DNA of 64,000 nt. It comes from an uncultured Christensenella sp. Lineage in GTDB: Bacteria; Bacillota; Clostridia; Christensenellales; UBA1750. The DNA lies in assembly GCA_948468595.1 (NCBI GenBank), contig CAOKIU010000002.1, forward strand, positions 1 through 64,000, read 5' to 3'. Positions 58,289 through 64,000 of this stretch are shown one piece after another. How positions within the stretch are numbered: the first letter of the stretch is position 1; every line of letters begins with the position of its first letter. The translations under genes and the position numbers were made by a program. Under the pieces are notes generated by a model. It made no database searches and had not been told where the DNA came from. It saw only the letters and a list, made by a program, of their open reading frames with translations.

Positions 58289-60004
58289 TCATGCGCAAGG
58301 CAGCCGGACCGTGAAAACAGAGCCCTCGCCCAGCTGAGAGCGGATCTCCAGCTCCCCTTCGTAGCGCCGCACCAAGTGCTTGACAATGGCCAGGCCGAGC
58401 CCCGTGCCGCCGCTGTTGCGGGAGCGGTCCTTATCCACGCGGTAAAACCGCTCGCAAAGGCGCGGCAGGTCTTCCTGGGGGATGCCCACGCCGTCATCCC
58501 GCACGCATAGCGTCACCCAGGCGCCCTCCCGGCGCACCGTAACCCACACGTGCCCGCCCGGATGATTGTAGTGCACGGCGTTCTCCATCAGGTTTTGGGC
58601 AATGCGGCGCAGGCGCTCGGCCGAGGCGCGGCAAAGCGCCGGCTCCCGCGCGTCCACCGCAAGTTCAATCTTCAGCTTATCCGCCTGCACGCCCACAGCG
58701 CCGGCCGCCTCCCGCACCGCCGCGCAGAGTTCGCCCCGCTCCTCCTCCGGCCCTAAGGCGCTCTCAATGCGGGAAAGCTCCAGCATGTCGCTGATCAGGG
58801 CTTGCAGCCGCTCGCCCTGCACGTCCATGATCTCCAGCATTTCCAGGAGAAATTGCGGCTCCCCGGTATTGATTTGGGGATCGCGCAGGGTCTCGATGCA
58901 GCCGCGGATGGCGGTAAGCGGCGTTTTCAACTCATGGGTGGCGTTGGAGACGAACTCCGAGCGCAGGCGCTCCAAGCGGCGCATCTGCGTCATGTCGCTC
59001 AGCGCCAGTACCGCGCCCTGCGCTTCCCCTTCCCCGCCGATGGGCGCGGCAGCGGCGCGAATGACCGTCTCCCCCCGCGCCCACTCCGCCGCCCCCGGAG
59101 CGCCCTCCTGAATTGCCTTGCGCGCCAAGTCCGTCAGGCGGTCGTCCCCTGCCGCGTGGGCAAGCGCCTCTCCCACCAGCGGAGCGCGCAGGCCGAGCAG
59201 CCGAGCCGCCTCGGGATTGAACAGCGTGACGCGGCCCTGCGCGTCCATGGCGATCACCCCGGCCGGTATGGCGCGCAGCACCGCGCGCATTTGCGCCTGC
59301 TGGCTCTGCTCCTTGCGAAGCGACGCCTCCAGCCGCTCGGCCATGATGTTGAAATCGCGGGCGAGCGCACCCAGTTCGTCGGGCTGATCGGCGATGCGGC
59401 AGGATAGCTCGCCCTTTGCAAGCCGCCCCGCCCCCAGCCGCAGCGCCTCAATGGGCCGCTGCACCCGCCGCGCCGCCCAGGTGCTCAGCGCGCAGGCCGC
59501 CGCAAGCGCCGCGCCGCCCGTGATCGCCACCGCCATGAGGATCGTCCTTTGCAGATGCTCAATCTGCGCAAAGTCCTGCGAAATGCGCAGCACCCGCGTC
59601 CCGTCCGACACGGCGACATAGAGCGCGGAGCCGCCCAGCGTGGGCGAGTAGCGCAGCGCCTGCCCATATCCGCTTCTTCGCGCGCGCTCGATTTCCTCGC
59701 GGTTCTGGTGGTTCTCCATCTCCTTGGCGGCCGCGTCGGTGTCCGCGGTCACTTCCCCGCTCATGCCCACCACGGTCAGCCGGTAGACATCGTGCTGCGC
59801 GTTGAGCGCCGCCGCCCACTTTTCCAGCTGTTCCTGTGCGCCGCCGTCCTCCAGTTGGCCCAGAAGCAAGTAGGCCATGTCCTCCATGCGCTCGGCTGTC
59901 CGTTCGATCAAAAAGGCGCGCAGGAAAAAATAAGTGCCGCCGCCCAGCAGCGCCTCCACCAGAAGCGCCACGGCCAGCAGCATACAAAATACCTTCCGCC
60001 GCAT
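58289..60004 (-). CDS. phoR: Phosphate-responsive sensor histidine kinase
   Basis: A 571-residue kinase with two hydrophobic segments (FCMLLAVALLVEALLGGGTYFF and TILMAVAITGGAALAAACALS) bracketing an extracytoplasmic domain of about 130 residues, a HAMP domain, a PAS domain (RAVLRAIPAGVIAMDAQGRV), the H-box FVSNATHELKTPLTAIRGC, N-box LMENAVHYN, and G-boxes DDGVGIPQEDLPRLCERFYRVD and GGTGLGLAIVKHLV. It is next to phoP and downstream of the pst-phoU genes, so it senses phosphate limitation in cooperation with Pst/PhoU (inference). ATG 60004 has AAGGAG 8 bases upstream; the frame before it is excluded. Confidence 0.93.
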   Translation of the reverse strand: MRRKVFCMLLAVALLVEALLGGGTYFFLRAFLIERTAERMEDMAYLLLGQLEDGGAQEQLEKWAAALNAQHDVYRLTVVGMSGEVTADTDAAAKEMENHQNREEIERARRSGYGQALRYSPTLGGSALYVAVSDGTRVLRISQDFAQIEHLQRTILMAVAITGGAALAAACALSTWAARRVQRPIEALRLGAGRLAKGELSCRIADQPDELGALARDFNIMAERLEASLRKEQSQQAQMRAVLRAIPAGVIAMDAQGRVTLFNPEAARLLGLRAPLVGEALAHAAGDDRLTDLARKAIQEGAPGAAEWARGETVIRAAAAPIGGEGEAQGAVLALSDMTQMRRLERLRSEFVSNATHELKTPLTAIRGCIETLRDPQINTGEPQFLLEMLEIMDVQGERLQALISDMLELSRIESALGPEEERGELCAAVREAAGAVGVQADKLKIELAVDAREPALCRASAERLRRIAQNLMENAVHYNHPGGHVWVTVRREGAWVTLCVRDDGVGIPQEDLPRLCERFYRVDKDRSRNSGGTGLGLAIVKHLVRRYEGELEIRSQLGEGSVFTVRLPCA

Positions 60005-60038
60005 CGTCGCATCTCCTTCACCATCCGCCATACCGGGT

Positions 60039-60758
60039 TCAAAATCCCGGTCCCGATCCATCGCCCGCAGAAAGCGCGCGCATCCGGTACCCCACGCCGC
60101 GCACCGTCTGAATATAGTCTTTGGCGCCCGCCTCGTCCAGCTTGCGGCGCAGGTTGGTCATGTGCATGTCCACCGCGCGCGCTCCGCCCTCAAAGTCAGC
60201 GCTCCAAAGGGCGCCCAGCAGGTTCTCGCGCGAATGCACCCAGTTGGGCCTCTCCATGAGCTTACAGAGAATGTCGTATTCCTTGGGGGAAAGCGCCAGG
60301 GGTCTGCCGTCCACCTTGGCGCAGTGCTCGCGGGGATAAATGGCAAGGCAGCCGTGCGCCAGCGCTGCGGGCTCCCCTTGGTCCCATTGACGCCGCCGCA
60401 GCTGCGCCCGCACGCGGGAGACCATCTCCCTAAAGGAGAAGGGCTTGGTCAGGTAGTCGTCCGCCCCCGCCTCCAGGCCCAGGACGCGGTCCACCTCCTC
60501 GGCCTTGGCCGTGAGCATGATCACCGGCAGCGCGCGCGTCCGCTCGTTCCTCCGAACGGCGGAAAGCACCTCCATGCCGTCCGCGCCGCCGGGCAGCATC
60601 CAATCCAACAACAGCACGTCCGGCCGCTCCCCCGGCAGCGCGCGCAGGAACGCCTCCCCCGTCTCATACGCATGCGGCTCATATCCAGCGGATTTAAGGT
60701 GCAGGCAAATCAGGCGGGAAATGGCTTGCTCATCCTCCACAACCGCGATTACCGCCAT
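60039..60758 (-). CDS. phoP: Phosphate-regulon response regulator
   Basis: A 239-residue OmpR/PhoB-type regulator. The receiver domain has the acidic pair VVEDEQ, the phospho-acceptor Asp of VLLLDWMLPGG and Lys of MLTAKAEEVD; the C-terminal winged helix ends in FEGGARAVDMHMTNLRRKLDEAG and QTVRGVGYRMR. It should bind Pho boxes. The order phoU, phoP, phoR on one strand is the Pst-linked regulatory module; GGGGGAGGATCT precedes the ATG. It overlaps the long unused N-terminal frame of phoR. Confidence 0.94.
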   Translation of the reverse strand: MAVIAVVEDEQAISRLICLHLKSAGYEPHAYETGEAFLRALPGERPDVLLLDWMLPGGADGMEVLSAVRRNERTRALPVIMLTAKAEEVDRVLGLEAGADDYLTKPFSFREMVSRVRAQLRRRQWDQGEPAALAHGCLAIYPREHCAKVDGRPLALSPKEYDILCKLMERPNWVHSRENLLGALWSADFEGGARAVDMHMTNLRRKLDEAGAKDYIQTVRGVGYRMRALSAGDGSGPGF

Positions 60759-60811
60759 AGATCCTCCCCCTTTTTTTCATTATAGCGCATTTTTCGCCGG
60801 ACGCATAGGGA

Positions 60812-61486
60812 CTAGGGTTCTTCTGCGCGCAGATCCTTGTCCTGCGGGTGGCATCCGGTGCTCAAATAGATGCTCCACTCCCCGATGTTGGTGGCGTGGT
60901 CCGCGATGCGTTCCAGATACTTGGCCACAAACAGCATATCCACCGCTTGGGATACGGCGTCGGGGCTCTCACGCATGATGTTGGTCAGGCTCAGCACCAC
61001 CCGCTCAAACGCGGCGTCCACAATGTCGTCGCGCCGGGTCACGCCGCGGGCCTTTTCCACGTCGTTGTCAATGTAGGCATTCAGTGCGTCGCGCACCATG
61101 CCGCGCGCGGTATCGGCCATCAGGCGAAAGTCCGCCATGGGGTGGATCTGCTGCTTGCCGAGCATGCGCTCGGTCATGGCCGCAATGTCGGCGCACTGGT
61201 CGCCGATGCGCTCCAAGTCCGAAATAATGCCCATGGCCGCGGTCACGGCCCGCAGGTCGCCCGCCACCGGGGAAAACCTGGCCAGGATGGTCAGGCACTG
61301 GGTCTCGATGCGGCGCTCCATGTCGTCGATGCGGTCATCCCGCGCGATCACCTGCTCGGCCAGGTCGCGGTCCGGCTGCGCAATGACGCCCAGCACTTCG
61401 TCAATGCCGCGCTCGCAAAGGCTGCCCATTTCCAATAGTTCGTCGTTCAAGCTATCCATGGCGCTGTTCATCAAAATTCTGTTCAT
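60812..61486 (-). CDS. phoU: Phosphate signalling protein PhoU
   Basis: A 224-residue protein of two similar three-helix bundles, each with the metal-binding D/ExxxD pattern (VIARDDRIDDMERRIETQCL and VTRRDDIVDAAFERVVLSL). It links the Pst transporter to the PhoR kinase and represses Pho signalling in phosphate-rich conditions. ATG 61486 has AAGGAGG upstream; the frame before it is short. It follows pstB by 10 bases and precedes phoP. Confidence 0.95.
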   Translation of the reverse strand: MNRILMNSAMDSLNDELLEMGSLCERGIDEVLGVIAQPDRDLAEQVIARDDRIDDMERRIETQCLTILARFSPVAGDLRAVTAAMGIISDLERIGDQCADIAAMTERMLGKQQIHPMADFRLMADTARGMVRDALNAYIDNDVEKARGVTRRDDIVDAAFERVVLSLTNIMRESPDAVSQAVDMLFVAKYLERIADHATNIGEWSIYLSTGCHPQDKDLRAEEP

Positions 61487-61496
61487 CCTGTCCTCC

Positions 61497-62249
61497 TTAG
61501 CCAAATCTGCCGGTGATGTAGTCCTCCGTTCGCTTGTCCATGGGCCTTTGGAAGATTTGCAGCGTGTCGCCCGCTTCGACGATCTCTCCCTTTAGGAAGA
61601 ACGCCGTCCGGTCCGCAATGCGCGCGGCCTGCTGCATGTTGTGCGTGACAATGACAATGCAATACCGCTTCTTGAGCTCGGCCATCAGGTCCTCGATGCG
61701 CTGGGTGGAGATGGGGTCCAGGGCGCTGGTGGGCTCATCCATCAGCAAGACCTCCGGCTCCACGGCCAGCACCCTTGCGATGCACAGGCGCTGCTGCTGC
61801 CCGCCGGAGAGGCCCAGCGCGCTTTTGCGCAGCCGATCTCCCACCTCGTCCCAAAGCGCCGCGCCGCGCAGGGCCGCCTCCACGATCTCGTCCAGCTGCT
61901 TTTTGCGGCGGATGCCGTGTATGCGCGGGCCGTAGGCCACGTTGTCGTAGATGGACATGGGAAAGGGGTTGGGCTTTTGAAACACCATGCCCACGCGCTT
62001 GCGCAGGCGGGCCAGGTCGTATCCCTTTGCGAAGATGTCCTCGCCGTCCAGCCGCACGTCGCCTTGAATGCGCACGCCGTCCACCAGGTCGTTCATGCGG
62101 TTGAGGGTCTTAAGGAATGTGGACTTTCCACAGCCGGAGGGCCCGATCAGGGCCGTTACGCTGTTTGCCTCCATCTCCAGCGACACGTCCTTGAGGGCGC
62201 AAAAATCGCCGTACCAAAGGGAAAGATTTCGAGCGCTCATCTTGTTCAT
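61497..62249 (-). CDS. pstB: Phosphate ABC transporter ATP-binding protein
   Basis: A 250-residue ATPase: Walker [21 protein letters not shown]-loop [24 protein letters not shown] (typical of PstB), signature [16 protein letters not shown], Walker [15 protein letters not shown] and [13 protein letters not shown]. It drives phosphate import with PstA, PstC and the binding protein PstS (not in the window). ATG 62249 overlaps the pstA stop (ATGA) and has AGGAGGAG upstream; a longer frame to 63050 is rejected. Confidence 0.98.
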   Translation of the reverse strand: MNKMSARNLSLWYGDFCALKDVSLEMEANSVTALIGPSGCGKSTFLKTLNRMNDLVDGVRIQGDVRLDGEDIFAKGYDLARLRKRVGMVFQKPNPFPMSIYDNVAYGPRIHGIRRKKQLDEIVEAALRGAALWDEVGDRLRKSALGLSGGQQQRLCIARVLAVEPEVLLMDEPTSALDPISTQRIEDLMAELKKRYCIVIVTHNMQQAARIADRTAFFLKGEIVEAGDTLQIFQRPMDKRTEDYITGRFG

Positions 62250-63088
62250 GTCTTTGCTCCTCCTGTAAACCTTTGGGACATGCGCCGCGCAATCCAGCTC
62301 GCCAGCGCGTTGAGCCCCACAATGATGACGATGAGAACAGTGGCCGTGGCAAACGCCTCCCCGGCGCCCAGCCCCTCCTTGACCAAGAGATACAGATGCA
62401 CCGCCAGAGAGCGCGTGGAGGAAAACACCGTCTGCGGGGCCTTGGCCATGGTGCCCGCCGTGTAGTAGACCGCCGCCGTCTCCCCCATGACGCGACCCAT
62501 GGAGAGAATGATCGCCGAGAGGATACCAGGCACGGCGCTGGGCAGCACCACGCGCATGAGGGTGGTCAGCTTGCCCGCGCCCAGGGCCAGGCTGCCCTCG
62601 CGGTAGCTGACCGGCACGGTAAAGAGCGCCTCCTCCGTGGCGCGGATGATGACGGGCAGCACCATGATCGCCAGCGTCAGCGCCGAGGAGAGCAGGGAGA
62701 ATCCAAAGGCGCACTGCATCACGAAGAAGGTGTAGCCAAATAGGCCGTAGAGGATGGAGGGAATGCCGGCAAGCGACTCCACGCAAAAGCGAATGGCGGT
62801 CAACACCCTGCCCCTTTTGGCGTACTCCGCCATATAGATGGCGGCAAACACCCCCACCGGCACGGCAATGGCCAGGGTAAGGCCCGCGATTCCCAGCGTG
62901 CCCCAAATGATCTGGCGGATGCCGGTAAGCCCCAACCCGGGCTTGTAGACGGTGGAAAGGAACTGCCAGTTGACGCCCGGAATGCCGCGCGAGAGCACAT
63001 AGATCAGAATCACCGCCAGAAACGCGATGGATAGCGCGCCGCAGAGCCACAGCAGGATATAACCCAGGGCATCCAGGATTTTGCGCAC
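62246..63088 (-). CDS. pstA: Phosphate ABC transporter permease PstA
   Basis: A 280-residue permease with about six membrane helices and the EAA-like motif [29 protein letters not shown] near residue 165, typical of the second Pst permease. The start is GTG at 63088 with GGGGGGACGC upstream, only 1 base after the pstC stop. The stop overlaps pstB. It forms the phosphate channel together with PstC. Confidence 0.96.
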   Translation of the reverse strand: MRKILDALGYILLWLCGALSIAFLAVILIYVLSRGIPGVNWQFLSTVYKPGLGLTGIRQIIWGTLGIAGLTLAIAVPVGVFAAIYMAEYAKRGRVLTAIRFCVESLAGIPSILYGLFGYTFFVMQCAFGFSLLSSALTLAIMVLPVIIRATEEALFTVPVSYREGSLALGAGKLTTLMRVVLPSAVPGILSAIILSMGRVMGETAAVYYTAGTMAKAPQTVFSSTRSLAVHLYLLVKEGLGAGEAFATATVLIVIIVGLNALASWIARRMSQRFTGGAKT

Positions 63089-63089
63089 G

Positions 63090-63956
63090 TCAGCGTCCCC
63101 CCTTTCCGCCGCGAAGGGCTAGATGCGACGCGATATTGATCCCCACAATGAACAGCAGCAGCACAACGCCCGTCAGGTACAGCGCCTCCTCGTGCAGGCC
63201 GCTGGCGTAGGAAAGCTCCAGGGCGATGTTGGCCGTCAGCGGGCGCACGGGGTCCAGTATGGAGGAGGGCAGCGCCGCGCGATTGCCCGCCACCAGGATG
63301 ACCGCCATGGTCTCCCCAATGGCGCGGCCGGTGGAGAGCACAAAGGCGTTGAGCACGCCGGACTTGGCCGCGGGCAGGGTGACGCGCAGCATCGTCTGCA
63401 TCTTCGTGGCGCCAAGGGCCAGGCTGCCTTCGCGGTAGGCAGCGGGCACGGCGCGCAGGGCGGTCTCCGCCAGGGAGACCATCGTAGGCAGAATCATGGC
63501 CGAGAGAATGACGATCACCGCCAGCAAGCTGTTGCCCGTGCCGCCGAACCACTGGGTGATCAGGGGCACAACGGCCATCAGACCAAAGAAGCCGTACACC
63601 ACCGAGGGAATGCCCGCCAGCAAGTGGATGAGGGGGCGCATCATTCCAGCCAGGGCGCGGGGCGCGACCTCGGCCAGCAGCAGTGCGCACGCAAGGCCGA
63701 TCAGCCCGCCGGCCACCGCCGCCCCCAGGGTGGAGAGCAGCGATGCCGCGATCATGGGCGCAATGCCGAACTTCTCCGCCGAGGGTTGCCAGACCGTGCC
63801 GGAGATGAAGGGCCACAGGCCGATCTTGGACGCAGCGGGCACGCCCTTGGCCACCAAAAAGACCACAATCAGCGCGAGCGCCAGCACAGCGGCCGCCGCG
63901 CACAGAAAAAAACCGGTCTCCGCAACCCTCTCCAGGGCTTTTTTCATTCGTTTCAA
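63090..63956 (-). CDS. pstC: Phosphate ABC transporter permease PstC
   Basis: A 288-residue permease with six membrane helices; the EAA-like motif [30 protein letters not shown] is around residue 180. The first helix follows GFFLCAAAAVLALALIVVFLV. The start is read as TTG at 63956 because GGAGG lies 7 bases upstream; the frame goes on to an ATG at 63989 but without a ribosome site. It is the first visible gene of pstC-pstA-pstB-phoU-phoP-phoR; pstS is expected beyond the window edge. It works with PstA. Confidence 0.95.
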   Translation of the reverse strand: MKRMKKALERVAETGFFLCAAAAVLALALIVVFLVAKGVPAASKIGLWPFISGTVWQPSAEKFGIAPMIAASLLSTLGAAVAGGLIGLACALLLAEVAPRALAGMMRPLIHLLAGIPSVVYGFFGLMAVVPLITQWFGGTGNSLLAVIVILSAMILPTMVSLAETALRAVPAAYREGSLALGATKMQTMLRVTLPAAKSGVLNAFVLSTGRAIGETMAVILVAGNRAALPSSILDPVRPLTANIALELSYASGLHEEALYLTGVVLLLFIVGINIASHLALRGGKGGR

Positions 63957-64000
63957 AGGCTTCCCTCCCAGACTTTTCGCGCGCAGCATGCCTGCGGGCG

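Overview
The window is GC-rich chromosomal DNA from a low-order Gram-positive bacterium, most likely a high-GC Clostridia lineage (Christensenellales/Eubacteriales-like; this placement is inference). Evidence: strong AGGAGG-type ribosome binding sites with frequent GTG and TTG starts; a T-box leader before pheST; an L20-type leader before infC-rpmI-rplT; a Bacillus-type PurR; a murB/rapZ/whiA/HPr-like cluster; a dgt-dnaG-rpoD-trmK-nif3 macromolecular synthesis cluster; many lipoproteins; and a pst-phoU-phoP-phoR operon of Gram-positive layout. No rRNA, tRNA, CRISPR array, complete insertion sequence or prophage was recognised.

Layout. 1-6.7 kb: a surface lipoprotein, a sugar-phosphate isomerase/epimerase, a coupled SNF2 helicase and PD-(D/E)XK nuclease pair, a four-LysM protein, a pentapeptide-repeat protein and a CPBP membrane protease. 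6.7-11 kb: an ArsR-type regulator divergent from a GH51 arabinofuranosidase with interlocked promoters, a small cysteine-rich protein and a MATE exporter. 11-12.4 kb: an AT-richer accessory patch with a broken AAC(6')-like acetyltransferase, a P-loop kinase-like gene, palindromes and a short tandem repeat. 12.4-24.6 kb: a transglutaminase-fold lipoprotein that lacks its cysteine, a PrsA-like foldase, an HD hydrolase, mfd, a histidine phosphatase, pth, glmU, purR and murC. 24.6-28.8 kb: a class V aminotransferase with an ECF S-component, an MFS transporter, a small lipoprotein and a frameshifted XRE gene next to a long inverted repeat.

28.75-32.9 kb: the Phe T-box, pheS, pheT and zapA. 33-35.2 kb: an enolase-superfamily enzyme, then two divergent XRE regulators separated by three copies of one 18-bp palindrome. 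35.2-39.6 kb: an alpha/beta hydrolase, a Crh-like HPr with Asp15 and Ser46, whiA, rapZ, a DUF3788 gene and murB. 39.6-44.5 kb: a solute-binding-like protein, then a three-gene ABC export module with an exported CARDB/NEW3-like protein. 44.7-49.7 kb: dnaE, a small protein and pfkA.

49.8-64 kb: a TrmH-type methylase, a GNAT relic, infC-rpmI-rplT with its leader, nif3-like, trmK, rpoD, dnaG, dgt, then phoR, phoP, phoU, pstB, pstA and pstC, with pstC ending close to the window edge. Functionally the region is mostly core: translation (pheST, infC/L35/L20, pth), replication and transcription (dnaE, dnaG, rpoD, mfd), cell wall (glmU, murC, murB, zapA, whiA) and phosphate response. The most unusual points are the helicase-nuclease pair, the Asp15 Crh-like HPr, the two-XRE/three-operator switch, the overlapping ArsR/arfA promoters, and several decayed genes.
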